From Hymenobacter sublimis (lineage in GTDB: Bacteria; Bacteroidota; Bacteroidia; Cytophagales; Hymenobacteraceae): DNA of 64,000 bases. Within the stretch, counting starts at the first letter, position 1. Each line of letters starts with the position of its first letter. The notes under the pieces are model-generated. The model was not told the origin of the DNA. It saw only the letters and a list, made by a program, of their open reading frames with translations, and did no database searches. Location of the stretch: assembly GCF_023101345.1 (NCBI RefSeq), contig NZ_CP095850.1, positions 1 through 64,000 of the forward strand, written 5' to 3'. Positions 1 through 8,261 of the stretch are shown here, piece after piece. The translations under genes and the position numbers were made by a program.

Positions 1-190
1 TTTTGCCGCGAAATTCGCTGAACTCGTCGGGGTTGTCGTTCGAGCCGTCGTTGGTCGGGGCCTGGTAGTGGCGGGGCGCGGTGGGGTCGGCGGGGTGGCC
101 GAAGTCGCCGTAGTGCGGGGTGCCATCGTGGGCGGCCGGTTCGGCGGCGGGTTGCGCATCGGTTGGGGCGGGCTGCGGAGTGTTTTCCAT
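1..190 (-). CDS. N-terminus of an unknown protein (partial)
   Basis: An ATG at 190 (minus strand) opens a frame that runs without a stop to the edge of the window, giving about 63 residues. The visible part is rich in Pro, Ala, Asp and His, with no signal peptide and no recognisable domain; it looks like a disordered N-terminal tail. It is divergent from nothing nearby and its function is unknown. Confidence 0.5.
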   Translation of the reverse strand, partial: MENTPQPAPTDAQPAAEPAAHDGTPHYGDFGHPADPTAPRHYQAPTNDGSNDNPDEFSEFRGK

Positions 191-316
191 GAGTATAAGT
201 AAGTCGGGTGAAGATGGGCGAACCACCCGGTCCGCACTACGCTGCAATGGTACGTAAGCTGCTCATAAAGTGGTGCTTTCAGCGGATACCGAATAGTTAT
301 CCAGCATCACCATTTT

Positions 317-1228
317 TTATTTGCCCCCCTTCAGCTGCCCCTGCACGAAGCTCAGGAAGCGCTGCGCCGGCCGGGCCAGCACCTGTCCCTGCACCGATAC
401 CGCCTCGAACTGCCGGGCCAAGTGCAGCCCGGCAATGGGCACGATTTCGAGCAGCCCGGCCGCCAGCTCGCGGTCCAGGGCCCGGCGCGACACGAAGCCC
501 AGGGCGGTGGGCGCGGCTTCGAGGTAGCGCTTGATGGCCTCCGTATTGTCCAGGTAAATGGCCACGGGCAGGGCGCTGAGCTTGATGTGCTGCGCCCGCA
601 GGGCAAATTCGAGGATTTCCAGCGTGCCCGAGCCCCGCTCGCGCAGCACCAGCGGGTGGGCCAGCGCCTCGGCCAGGGGCAGCGGGGCGGCGGGCGGGCC
701 GCCGGGTGTGGCGCGGCGCACGGCCACCAGCTCGTCGGGCAGCAGCAGCTCGTAGTGCAGGTCGTGGCTCTTGGTGCGGCCCTCCACGAAGCCTAGGTCC
801 AGCTCGCCGCGCAGCAGGGCCTCGGCAATGCGCTCGGAGTTGGCGTTCAGAAACGAGAGCTGCACCTGCGGGTAGCGGGCCTGGAAGGCGGGCAGCAGGC
901 CCGGCAGCACGTACTGGGCCAGCGTGGTGCTGGCCCCCAGGCGCAGGCGGCCGGCGGCCTCGTCGGGGTCGCGCAGGGCCAGCAGCTGGTCCTCCAGCTG
1001 CTGCTGAGCGGCGGCGGCGGCATCGGCGTGGGCGTGCAGCAGGCGGCCGGCCTCGGTGAGGGTCACGCGGTTGCCGCGCCGCTCCAGCAGGCGCTGGCCG
1101 TACTGTGCTTCCAGCTCCCGGATGTGCTTGGTAACGGCCGGCTGGCTCACAAACAGCTCCTGGCCGGCCTTGGTCAGGCTCAGGTGCCGGGCCACAGCGG
1201 CAAATACGCGCAGACGGAAATCGGACAT
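317..1228 (-). CDS. LysR-family transcriptional regulator
   Basis: A 303-residue LysR-type regulator. The start MSDFRLRVFAAVARHLSLTK at 1228 is chosen because it puts the winged HTH (about residues 1-60, with the typical SQPAVTKHIRELE recognition segment) at the N-terminus; the open frame extends 32 codons further upstream but that part is not LysR-like. Residues 90-300 fit the periplasmic-binding-like effector domain. LysR proteins usually control a neighbouring or divergent gene and respond to a small ligand; the divergent side here holds only resolvase debris, so the target is unknown. The length is normal and no damage is visible. Confidence 0.85.
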   Translation of the reverse strand: MSDFRLRVFAAVARHLSLTKAGQELFVSQPAVTKHIRELEAQYGQRLLERRGNRVTLTEAGRLLHAHADAAAAAQQQLEDQLLALRDPDEAAGRLRLGASTTLAQYVLPGLLPAFQARYPQVQLSFLNANSERIAEALLRGELDLGFVEGRTKSHDLHYELLLPDELVAVRRATPGGPPAAPLPLAEALAHPLVLRERGSGTLEILEFALRAQHIKLSALPVAIYLDNTEAIKRYLEAAPTALGFVSRRALDRELAAGLLEIVPIAGLHLARQFEAVSVQGQVLARPAQRFLSFVQGQLKGGK

Positions 1229-1320
1229 GGCGGCAAAGTACGCAGATGTGACATTTTGATATGGACAACTAAAGGTCGCGGGCGTAGACCGCCTGATTTG
1301 GGAAAAAATCAGCGGCACGC

Positions 1321-1599
1321 TCACAGCGCCCGGTGCTCACCGAGCGGCTGGCCACGTTGCGTGCCGGGGACACGGTGACTTTAGCCCGCCTGAACCGGCT
1401 GGGCCGCAACAGCACCCACATCATGTAGGTGGTGGCCGCTCTGCACGCCCGGCAGGTCCGCTTCGTCGCTCTGGACCTAGGCATCGATACGGCCACCCCG
1501 GCCGGGCGGGCGGTCTTGGGCCTCTTCGCCGCGCTGGCTGGGTATGGCCGCGAGAGTATCCATGAGCGGGCGACGGCGGGCATGCGACCACCCACGCAA
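1321..1599 (+). pseudogene. Decayed serine resolvase fragment
   Basis: Translation shows a resolvase core: a segment ending ARLNRLGRNS (the conserved DRLGRS region) and, further on, GIDTATPAGRAVLGLFAALA and a YGRESIHERATAG helix typical of the E helix. An in-frame TAG at 1426-1428 interrupts it. The N-terminal catalytic serine region and the C-terminal HTH are both missing. It lies inside the DNA just left of the 34-bp junction repeat at 1858 and may be what is left of the transposon that made that junction (inference). Confidence 0.7.
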
Positions 1600-1705
1600 G
1601 CAGGCCCTTGCAAACGGCTGGTGCAGAACGTAATCGTCTGTTGGAATTGCCTTTGTCCCAACCAGTAGCTGCTTCATGCCCCGGCGGCCGAGCGCTAGTC
1701 CGTGG

Positions 1706-1755
1706 CAGATTGATGTACTGCCAGCTCACGGGCGAGCTGGCAGCACATCAATCTG
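1706..1755. repeat. 22-bp inverted repeat (hairpin)
   Basis: Arms 1706-1727 and 1734-1755 pair over 22 bp with one mismatch around a 6-base loop; each arm starts CAGATTGATGT. There is no T-run, so it is not an obvious terminator. It may be a miniature element or a hairpin of the decayed transposon next to it. Confidence 0.6.
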
Positions 1756-1863
1756 AACGGCGAGTTCGATTTCTCGGACGACGCCCTAAAAGATTCACTC
1801 CCCTTCGATTTGGAGGCCCTTTTTGCCTTCGACTGGGAGTCTCCTGCGGCCCCGCCCGTTTAA
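1741..1863 (+). pseudogene. Possible 3' end of a lost gene
   Basis: In this frame the sequence reads as an acidic tail ending FAFDWESPAAPPV and a TAA that lies inside the 34-bp junction repeat. Upstream the frame closes at a TGA near 1711, so only about 40 codons remain. The composition looks protein-like, but I recognise no family. It could equally be a chance open stretch. Confidence 0.25.
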
Positions 1864-1891
1864 CCTTTGTACCAAACTTTTAACCAAGGCC
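1858..1891 (+). repeat. 34-bp junction repeat, left copy
   Basis: The sequence begins GTTTAACCTTTG and ends TTTTAACCAAGGCC. Its exact reverse complement is at 59837-59870. Both copies touch the broken ends of the same recombinase gene, and diverged copies occur at 3430-3457, 3475-3506, 38363-38394 and 51886-51919. It behaves like a transposon terminal repeat whose outer end is GGCC. I cannot name the transposon family. Confidence 0.75.
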
Positions 1892-2068
1892 AACCTTGGC
1901 CAGCAGCTCGGGCAGGCGGCGCTGCCCGGCGGTGCGGCGGGAAGACATTTCTACTTCAATCCACTCGTCGAGGGTCCAGCGGTGCTCGACCAGATAGCGG
2001 GCGATGAGGCTCTTCTGGCTCTCGGCCGATTGGGCGCTCGTGGAGACGCGGACGTAGCCAAATAGCAT
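1892..2068 (-). pseudogene. Serine recombinase, N-terminal half (split gene)
   Basis: From ATG 2068 the translation MLFGYVRVSTSAQSAESQ carries the catalytic serine of the resolvase/invertase fold (VRVST). It continues to RLPELLAKV, where the 34-bp repeat cuts in and a stop follows within a few codons. The missing part, starting AAGDTVIVSELSRLGRSL, is at 59836 and downstream. A codon for TTG at 2074 would add two residues. The half alone cannot be active: it lacks the E helix and the DNA-binding domain. Direct repeats at 2145-2197 lie upstream and may be its res site or promoter. Confidence 0.85.
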
Positions 2069-2144
2069 GGGCAAAACGGGCAGGTTAGCGATAAGGTAAA
2101 TGCGCTTCGTAAAGGTACCGGTTTTCGATGCCTTTACATGGACG

Positions 2145-2197
2145 TTAACGCTATCATTGGTGGGTAGAAATAACGGTCATTAACACTATCGTTTTGG
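2145..2197. promoter_or_regulatory. Direct repeats upstream of the split recombinase
   Basis: TTAACGCTATCATTGG at 2145-2160 and TTAACACTATCGTTTTGG at 2180-2197 are near-identical and start 35 bp apart. Their place just upstream of a serine recombinase start suggests subsites of a resolution site or an operator. This is inference from position. Confidence 0.35.
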
Positions 2198-2260
2198 TCA
2201 CATACCGGGTAACACACTGTCAAACAGAATACTAATCATGAAAACCAGATAGCTGTGCGC

Positions 2261-2299
2261 CTGGGTCGGAGGTTTTCCCCTATTTGTTTAACAACACCC
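2261..2299. repeat. Terminal remnant of the GGGTGTTGTT element
   Basis: The stretch ends AACAACACCC at 2299 and shares GGAGGTTTTCCCCTATTTG with the right end of the 81-bp element at 7417-7497. Related ends are at 26152, 53769 and 59327. It directly truncates the resolvase fragment that follows. No transposase of this element is present in the window. Confidence 0.65.
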
Positions 2300-2300
2300 C

Positions 2301-2540
2301 ACCCACGCCGGGCTGCAAGCGGCCCGGGCCCGCGGGCGGCAGGGCGGCCGCCCGCCGGGCCTGGCCCCGCGCTACCAGAAAATTGCACCCGCCGTCAAGG
2401 AACTCTACGAAGCCGGCCAGCAATCCACGCGCCAGCTCATGGCCTACTTTCAGATTGGCTCCCGCCGCACCCTCTACAAAATCTTGCGCTTCGCCGGCTG
2501 CCAGATTAACGAAAAGCCCACACCCCTCAAAGCCAAGTAG
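2301..2540 (+). pseudogene. Serine resolvase C-terminal fragment
   Basis: The frame reads AGLQAARARGRQGGRPPGL, the conserved arginine-rich linker after the resolvase E helix. It is followed by a helix-turn-helix containing STRQLMAYFQIGSRRTLYKI, and ends at TAG 2538-2540. Everything N-terminal to the linker is missing and is replaced at 2299 by an insertion-element end. The next gene starts 1 bp after its stop. Confidence 0.75.
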
Positions 2541-2541
2541 C

Positions 2542-3411
2542 ATGGCCATCCCTTCTCAGCCAGACCTGACTGCGGCGCTGCACCGCTACAACGACACGCC
2601 GCAGCCGGATTTCTGCGGCTTGAGTCCGGTGCAGATGCACGCGCTGCTTTACCAGCCGCTGGGGCCGGCCAGCGTGGTGCAATTGCGCACCAACGTGCCG
2701 AACGACGTGCTGGACCAGGTCCCGTTTCTGCGGCTGACGGAGGCCTTTTTGCGCCTGTTGCAGCGCGAAACCCCGCTGCGGCTGACGCCCTTAGGGTACC
2801 TGCCGCGCAAGTACCTGCGCGAACTCTACGCCCACGGCTTCCTCCTCGAAGAAGGACTGGAAACGGGCCTGTTCACCCTGAGCCGGGAAATTGATTCGCT
2901 GGCCATCACCACGCTGCACCAAACGACTCGGCTGGCGGGCCTGGCCCGCCTGGTACGGGGGCAATTGCTGCTGACCAAAAAAGGCACCCAGTTGCTCGAC
3001 CCAGCCCAACGCCCGGCCCTTTGGGCGCTTGTGTTGGACACCTTTACCAACCGCTTCCTGTGGGCCGCGCACGACGGCTACCCCTCGCAGACGGTGGGGC
3101 AAACCGGCTGGGCGTATTCGGTCTACCTGCTCGCCCGCTTCGGCGAGCAGCCGCACCCCGTCTCCTTTTACGCCGAGCTTTATCAGCGGGCGTTTCCGTT
3201 CGTGCTGGCCGAGTTCACCGACCCGGCGTACCGGACGCCACTGGAACAACTCACCCACTGCTATGGGGTGCGCACGTTTGAGCGGGGGCTCAACTGGTTT
3301 GGCTTGCTTGGTCCCGAACCCCAGTCGGCGGTACTGCACCGACCGGACCAGCAACTGCGGGCATCTCCGCAGCTGGCCCAGCTCTTTGACGTGCTGCAAG
3401 GGCCTGCGTAG
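2542..3411 (+). CDS. Conserved unknown protein (pRiA4b ORF-3-associated type)
   Basis: A 289-residue soluble protein with no signal peptide or membrane segment. The pattern of GLSPVQMHALLYQPLGP near the N-terminus, a LTPLGYLPRKYLRELY segment and a later LTKKG motif recalls a family often found with the plasmid pRiA4b ORF-3 or SEC-C domains, whose function is not established; this comparison is from memory and moderate. The ATG at 2542 is preferred because the frame upstream is an out-of-frame reading of the resolvase fragment. The gene may once have been resolvase-transposon cargo. Confidence 0.6.
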   Translation: MAIPSQPDLTAALHRYNDTPQPDFCGLSPVQMHALLYQPLGPASVVQLRTNVPNDVLDQVPFLRLTEAFLRLLQRETPLRLTPLGYLPRKYLRELYAHGFLLEEGLETGLFTLSREIDSLAITTLHQTTRLAGLARLVRGQLLLTKKGTQLLDPAQRPALWALVLDTFTNRFLWAAHDGYPSQTVGQTGWAYSVYLLARFGEQPHPVSFYAELYQRAFPFVLAEFTDPAYRTPLEQLTHCYGVRTFERGLNWFGLLGPEPQSAVLHRPDQQLRASPQLAQLFDVLQGPA

Positions 3412-3429
3412 GTCTTGCTCGCCAGATGC

Positions 3430-3506
3430 GACTTTCGGACCACCCTTTTAACCAAGGTCAGCACTGGTAGCCATGTAACATTTGGACCAAACTTTTAACC
3501 AAGGCC
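3430..3506 (+). repeat. Two diverged copies of the 34-bp junction repeat
   Basis: Copy one is at 3430-3457 and copy two at 3475-3506. Both contain GGACCA and TTTTAACCAAGG and point the same way as the copy at 1858. Nothing else recognisable lies between 3412 and 3867 except a weakly coding-like open stretch upstream of the dehydrogenase start. Confidence 0.6.
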
Positions 3507-3867
3507 GGCGGTGAAGGATAGACGGGTGGTAAAGAATTGCTGGTCACGCATCGGTGCTACGACTTCGGTTTAAGGGTTTTTGTGGTTTGTCAACTTACCC
3601 ATTCACCGTTGGATTACGGGGGGGCAAGGTAGGTAAATCCGGTGTCTGCCGCGCGCTATGCACCGGATTAAATGGACTCTATCAAGCGCCCTGCGAGGGG
3701 TGGTAGCGGGAGCCAACGTTCAGCAAAAGGGCCCTCCGGCAAAGTGGTTAGTAGTCCAGCCGTCACGCGCGATATTTTCCACGGATTTGGGCGGTGGAGG
3801 CAACTTTAAGAACGCGATGGGAGTACTACTGACCAGTCATTCTTTGCACTTTTTAAAGCGTCTTCCC

Positions 3868-5025
3868 ATGTTAGCAATGGATTTCCGGGGCCCCAGAAGG
3901 GTCCGCGCCGTTCAAAAACCCATGCCCGAAATTTTGCATCCCGAGGATGCGATTGTGAAGGTTTTGCGCACGTGCATTTGCGGGTCCGACCTGCACTTGT
4001 ACAACGGCAATGTGCCGGACACCCGCGTCGGCATGACGTTTGGCCATGAATTCATTGGGGAAATCGTGGAGATTGGCTCCGAGGTGACCGAGGTGAAAGT
4101 GGGCGACCGGGTGATGGTGCCGTTCAACATTGCCTGCGGGCGGTGTATCTGCTGCAAGCAGGGCATGTACGGCAACTGCTACGAATCTAATTCTGAGTCT
4201 ACGGCCGGTGGCGGCTTTTTGGGGTATTCGCATACCGGGGGCGGCCACAACGGCGGCCAGGCCGAATACGCCCGGGTACCCTACGCCAATTTCGGCCCCA
4301 CGGTGATTCCGGCGGGCATGGACCTCGACGACGCCGTGCTGCTCACCGACATCACGCCAACCGGCTACCAGGCCGCCGAAATGGCCGGCATTCAGCCCGG
4401 CGATACGGTGGTGGTGTTTGGCGCGGGGCCGGTGGGCATTATGGCGGCGCGGTGCTGCTGGCTGTTCGGCGCAGGCCGCGTCATCATCATCGACCAGTAC
4501 GACTACCGGCTGGAATTTGCCAAGAATTTCGCCAAGTGCGAAGCCTACAACTTCCGGACCGACATGGACGACCCGGTCATGTTCCTGAAGAAAATCACCG
4601 ATTGGATTGGCCCCGATGCCTGCATCGATGCCGTGGGGGCCGAGGCCGAAGGCAACGTCATGCAAACCATCACCGGGCGCAAGTTGCTGCTCCAGGGCGG
4701 CTCGGCTACGGCGCTGCACTGGGCCATCAACGCGGTGCGGAAAGGCGGCGTAATTTCCATTGTGGGCGTGTACGGCCCGACCGACAACCTCATCCCCATC
4801 GGCAACGTGCTCAACAAGGGCCTGACCATTCGGGCTAACCAGGCCTCGGTGAAGCGCCACCTGCCCCGCATGATTGACCACGTGATGAACGGCATCCTCA
4901 AGCCCAGCTTGTTAATAACCCACCGCATTCCCTTGGAGGAAGTCGCCGAAGGCTACCACATTTTTTCGGCTAGGCTTGACAATTGCATCAAGACGGTCCT
5001 CATCCCCCCCACTGCTAATCGCTAA
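3868..5025 (+). CDS. Zinc-dependent alcohol dehydrogenase (formaldehyde dehydrogenase-like)
   Basis: A 385-residue medium-chain dehydrogenase. Catalytic zinc ligands are visible as C38 in CGSDLHLY and H60-E61 in GHEF. The structural zinc lobe is C90-x2-C93-x2-C96-x7-C104, and a Rossmann motif GAGPVG binds NAD(P). It should oxidise an alcohol or aldehyde hydrate; the substrate cannot be read from sequence. The open frame starts at 3658, but family members begin close to the MLAMDFRG start at 3868, so that ATG is used; ATG 3877 is also possible. The next gene starts 10 bp after its stop, so the two are probably cotranscribed. Confidence 0.85.
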   Translation: MLAMDFRGPRRVRAVQKPMPEILHPEDAIVKVLRTCICGSDLHLYNGNVPDTRVGMTFGHEFIGEIVEIGSEVTEVKVGDRVMVPFNIACGRCICCKQGMYGNCYESNSESTAGGGFLGYSHTGGGHNGGQAEYARVPYANFGPTVIPAGMDLDDAVLLTDITPTGYQAAEMAGIQPGDTVVVFGAGPVGIMAARCCWLFGAGRVIIIDQYDYRLEFAKNFAKCEAYNFRTDMDDPVMFLKKITDWIGPDACIDAVGAEAEGNVMQTITGRKLLLQGGSATALHWAINAVRKGGVISIVGVYGPTDNLIPIGNVLNKGLTIRANQASVKRHLPRMIDHVMNGILKPSLLITHRIPLEEVAEGYHIFSARLDNCIKTVLIPPTANR

Positions 5026-5035
5026 GCCGCGCCTC

Positions 5036-5542
5036 ATGAAAAAGACCGCACAAGATTTTGCCCACATCCCCGGCTGGGGCATCGATGCCGACCCCAAAAA
5101 CGACCCCACGTATCCAAACCGGCATCGCACCGGCGAGGAACACGACGGCCGCTCCTGGGAGCGGCCCACCCAACAGGTCCTCGACCGGGAAGTGCTGCAC
5201 TCCATCGAGCGGCCCGATTACACGGCCGTGGTCGGCAACTCAGTGCCCCCTTCGGGCCTGAGCGGCATGATTCGGCGCTTCGCCTTCAAATACAGCGAAA
5301 ACAGCTACCTCCACTGGCTGCCCCTGGTAATGGCCGACAAGGTGAATGTGGTGGAAGGCCTGCTGGATGACCTGGCGCATGGCACGGTGCCCAACATCTG
5401 GGCCGAGAAGGGGTACAACTCCGAATGGAAACACGACAAGAAGAGTCTTTTCATTAAGCTCGGTACCGTGGCCGCCCTGACGGCCGGCGTGGTGTACTTA
5501 ATGACCTCAAATAACAAGGGTTCAAAGCCAAAGCGGGGCTAG
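5036..5542 (+). CDS. Conserved unknown protein with a C-terminal membrane segment
   Basis: A 168-residue protein. The first 100 residues are hydrophilic and rich in Asp, Pro and His, starting MKKTAQDFAHIPGWGIDADP. A single hydrophobic segment with KLGTVAALTAGVVYLM near residues 143-160 is followed by a short basic tail, which suggests a tail-anchored protein with most of its mass in the cytoplasm. It sits in an operon with the dehydrogenase upstream and is followed by a strong terminator. I recall no functional assignment. Confidence 0.65.
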   Translation: MKKTAQDFAHIPGWGIDADPKNDPTYPNRHRTGEEHDGRSWERPTQQVLDREVLHSIERPDYTAVVGNSVPPSGLSGMIRRFAFKYSENSYLHWLPLVMADKVNVVEGLLDDLAHGTVPNIWAEKGYNSEWKHDKKSLFIKLGTVAALTAGVVYLMTSNNKGSKPKRG

Positions 5543-5606
5543 CGCGTGGTCCGCTCGGGCGACCACCACAACCGAAACCGTGGATAGTAATCCTTGCGAT
5601 TGGTGA

Positions 5607-5650
5607 GAAAACAGAAGCGCCGGCCCCAAAGGACCGGCGCTTCTGTTTTC
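5607..5650. terminator. Bidirectional terminator
   Basis: A perfect 17-bp stem (5607-5623 with 5634-5650) has a 10-base loop, with A-rich and T-rich outer ends. It ends the dehydrogenase operon and could also stop transcription from the right. Confidence 0.85.
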
Positions 5651-5772
5651 ATGAAGTCAGGTTTATCCGTTTAGTAAAACGAGGGTGGCTGTTGCAGAAC
5701 TCTTGGCAATGACCTAAAAAGCCGACTAAGGGGGCGGCAAGCGAATGGAAAGGCCCAGGCAGGGCTCTTTTT

Positions 5773-5801
5773 GGCCTTCTTATAGCAGCGGGGGGATAAA
5801 A
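5773..5801. repeat. Solo insertion-element end, shared with 33572
   Basis: A 29-bp stretch containing TATAGCAGCGGGGGGATAAAA differs at two positions from 33572-33600, which opens an IS3-like remnant. No transposase is found here, so it is a solo end or the edge of an old deletion. The rest of 5651-5879 shows no gene. Confidence 0.55.
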
Positions 5802-5879
5802 TTACTCTAAGCCTACTGCCTGTTGAAATAGGTGTCCATCAATCTTGGTCGTCACGCTACTGAGTAACAGTCGCCAGGT

Positions 5880-7416
5880 TCAGAAACTGCGTTCATAGCT
5901 GAGGGCTGGCAGAATGGGAAACAAACTCAGCTGATAAAGCCGCCGCTGCCCCTTTGTGAAATAGCTGTCGTTCTCGCCTGAGCTGTAGTAGATGTAGTAC
6001 GAATTGTGCCGGCTGTAGGCATTATAGGCCCCCACCCGCCAGATTCGTTCCCCGTACTTGACGGACTTGGTAAAGGTGGCGCCCAGGTCCAGGCGGTGGT
6101 AGGCCCGCAGCCGGTAGCTGTTTTTGTCGCCGTACACCTCGGCTTCGGGGTAGAGGTAACGGTCCGATGGGGCCCCGGCGATGAGGCCGTAGCTCTGGTC
6201 GATGACCTGGTAGTTGCCCTGGGCCAGCGTTAAGGCATTGCCAGTCCCATAGGTCCACGTTGCCGAGAGGGTGCTATGGGGCCGCACCTGGTAAATGAGC
6301 ACCACGGACGCGTCGTGGCGGCGGTCGTACTTGTAAGGGTACCACCGGCTCTGGTTGAGCTGGTCGAATTGCCGCTCATTACGGGCCAGCGTGTAGCCCA
6401 CCCAGCCCGTGAGGCGGCCGGTTTTGCGCCGCACCAGCACCTCCAGCCCCTGCACCCGGCCCTGGCCTCCGGTCACGACCTTGTCCTGCTAGTTCTGGGA
6501 GCTGTTGTAGAAGGTTGCGCCCTCCCGAAACTCAATCAGGTCTCGCATCGACTTCTGGAAGGCTTCCACGCTGACTTCCAGCCCCCACTCGGGGAGCGTG
6601 TGGGCCACGCCCAGCGCCAGCTGCTGCGCCCGCTGCGGCGCCACGCGCCGGGTGGCGGGCACCCACAAGTCCGTCGGCAGGCCGGCCCCGTTGTTGGAGA
6701 GCAGGTGCAGATACTGCTGCATGCTCGCGTAGGAGGCCTTCACGGCGGTGTGCTCGCCCACCAGGTACGTGGCCAGCACCCGGGGCTGTAGCCCACCGAA
6801 CCCCTGCCCCTCCACCCAGTAGCGGACGACCCGCAACCCCAGGTTGGCCGACAGGCGGGCGGTCAGCCGGATTTCATCCTCGCCGTAGAGGGCCACTTCC
6901 CGGGCTCCCACCCGCTGGGAGCCCAACGTCGTATCGAGCGCCGCCACCGGGGTGCGGCTCGTGAAGAAGTTGCTGCCGGGGGTGAAGGCGTGCTGCACGG
7001 CAGTTGCCCCGAATCGTATCTGATGGGCGGGGCTGGGGTAGTACTCGAAGTCCGCCTTCACCAGCACGTCCTGCACGCCGGAGGTAAAGCTGGCGCGGCT
7101 GTCCTCACTCAGCTTACCGGCCGGCGAGCGGTCCTCCAGTTCGAAGGTCTGCTCATTGGCGTAACGAAAACGAGTAGCGGCCAGCGTCGCGTTGCCGAAC
7201 AGCTGAGGGGTCAGGGTTCGGTTCCAGCGCAGCGAGGCCAGGGCGTTGCCGTAGCGCAGGTTGCTGGCGTTCTGGTAGCGCAGCTCGCCCTGCGGGCCGG
7301 CAATGGTTTGGGGCTTCTGCGTCACAAACAGCCGGTCGCCGCCCAGGTAAACGGCGGCAAAGAGCTGGTCGCGGGGCGTGAGCTGGTGGCTGACCTTGGC
7401 GCTGGCATCGTAGAAA
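5880..7416 (-). pseudogene. TonB-dependent receptor, truncated and with a nonsense codon
   Basis: One continuous frame of about 510 codons gives the C-terminal beta-barrel part of an outer-membrane TonB-dependent receptor: alternating aromatic strands, RDQLFAAVYLGGDRLF near the upstream edge and a final strand ending in Phe (ALSYERSF). It is broken by an in-frame TAG at 6489-6491, where the frame resumes with QDKVVTGGQGRVQG. The signal peptide, plug and first strands are missing because an 81-bp element abuts the frame at 7417. The gene is therefore dead in two ways. Its former ligand is unknown. Confidence 0.8.
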
Positions 7417-7497
7417 GGGTGTTGTTAAACAACACCCATAAATCAAGTAGCTATCTGCCTGACTCGGAGGTTTTCCCCTATTTGTTTAGCAACACCC
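7417..7497. mobile_element. 81-bp miniature element with GGGTGTTGTT ends
   Basis: It begins GGGTGTTGTTAAACAACACCC and ends TTTAGCAACACCC, so its termini are inverted repeats. The interior shares GGAGGTTTTCCCCTATTTG with the remnants at 2261, 53769 and 59327. It is too short to code and appears to be a deleted insertion sequence. It cuts the receptor gene on one side and supplies the first base of the stop codon of the hydrolase gene on the other. Confidence 0.65.
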
Positions 7498-8261
7498 TAA
7501 AAACTGTTCACACGCCCTAGCCACTTTTGCGCGGCCATCATGCCGCTGGCCGTTACTTCGTGCCCGCCTTCGAAGGCTTCGTAGTGCGGGGTGATGTTCA
7601 GGGTCTGGAGAAACGTCACGGCCTCATCGGCATAGAAAGCGGGCAGCTTGTCGTCGTGGCGGCCGTGGCTGAGGAAGAAGTGCACCTTCCGGATATCGGC
7701 CGCTGGGGCGTGGTGCTGGCGCGACTCAATCAGCATGCGGCCGCTGAAGGCCAGCACGCCGCGCACCTGGGCCGGGTGGGTCAGGGCCACGTCGTAGGCC
7801 ATGATGGCGCCCTGGCTGAAGCCCAGCAGGTACACCTGGCCGGCCGGGATGCCGTACCGCGCCGAAGCCTCGCGGATAAAGGTGAGCAGCAGGCGTTGCC
7901 CATCGAGCTGCTGGGCTTGGTTGAAGACGGGCTTGCCCGACGAGAAATCAACTTGGTAGAACCCGAAGCCCATCGGCCCGAACACCAGCGGGGCGCGCAC
8001 CGTGAGCACCAGCGTGTGGCCGTCGGCCAGCTGCTCGCCCACGGGCAGCAGGTTCAGCTCGTTGCCGCCCACGCCGTGCAGCAGGAGCAAAAGTCGTTTG
8101 GCGCCGGTGGCCTGGGCCGGGTTCACCAGGCGGTAGCCCAGGGATAAATCGGTGAGCAGCGCGGGCTGCGTAGCGGATGCAACGGTCATGGAAGTAATTA
8201 GATAAAACGGGAGAAAAAAGGCCAGCCACGCCCAGCGTGGGCGTTTCCGGTGGCAGTTCAT
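7497..8261 (-). CDS. Alpha/beta hydrolase, phospholipase/carboxylesterase type
   Basis: A 254-residue esterase-like protein. With numbering from the 8261 start, the nucleophile is S149 in GFSQG, the acid is D203 or D204 in HGRHDD, and the histidine is H234 in GGHEV; an LHGVGGNE oxyanion loop is present. It probably cleaves small esters. ATG 8261 overlaps the stop of the upstream VOC gene (ATGA), which supports this start and would add a signal-peptide-like segment (WAWLAFFLPFYLITS). ATG 8189 (MTVASATQP) would give a cytoplasmic enzyme of usual length. The 3' end abuts the 81-bp element, so a few C-terminal residues may be lost. Confidence 0.85.
   Translation of the reverse strand: MNCHRKRPRWAWLAFFLPFYLITSMTVASATQPALLTDLSLGYRLVNPAQATGAKRLLLLLHGVGGNELNLLPVGEQLADGHTLVLTVRAPLVFGPMGFGFYQVDFSSGKPVFNQAQQLDGQRLLLTFIREASARYGIPAGQVYLLGFSQGAIMAYDVALTHPAQVRGVLAFSGRMLIESRQHHAPAADIRKVHFFLSHGRHDDKLPAFYADEAVTFLQTLNITPHYEAFEGGHEVTASGMMAAQKWLGRVNSF

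Noticed and set aside
297-1268. Long minus-strand Arg/Ala/Pro-rich frame over the LysR gene
   Set aside because: It is a shadow frame in GC-rich DNA. The LysR frame has clear domain structure.
3871-4881. 336-codon antisense frame opposite the zinc dehydrogenase
   Set aside because: His/Val/Gly-rich composition typical of an antisense shadow; the sense frame has zinc and NAD motifs.
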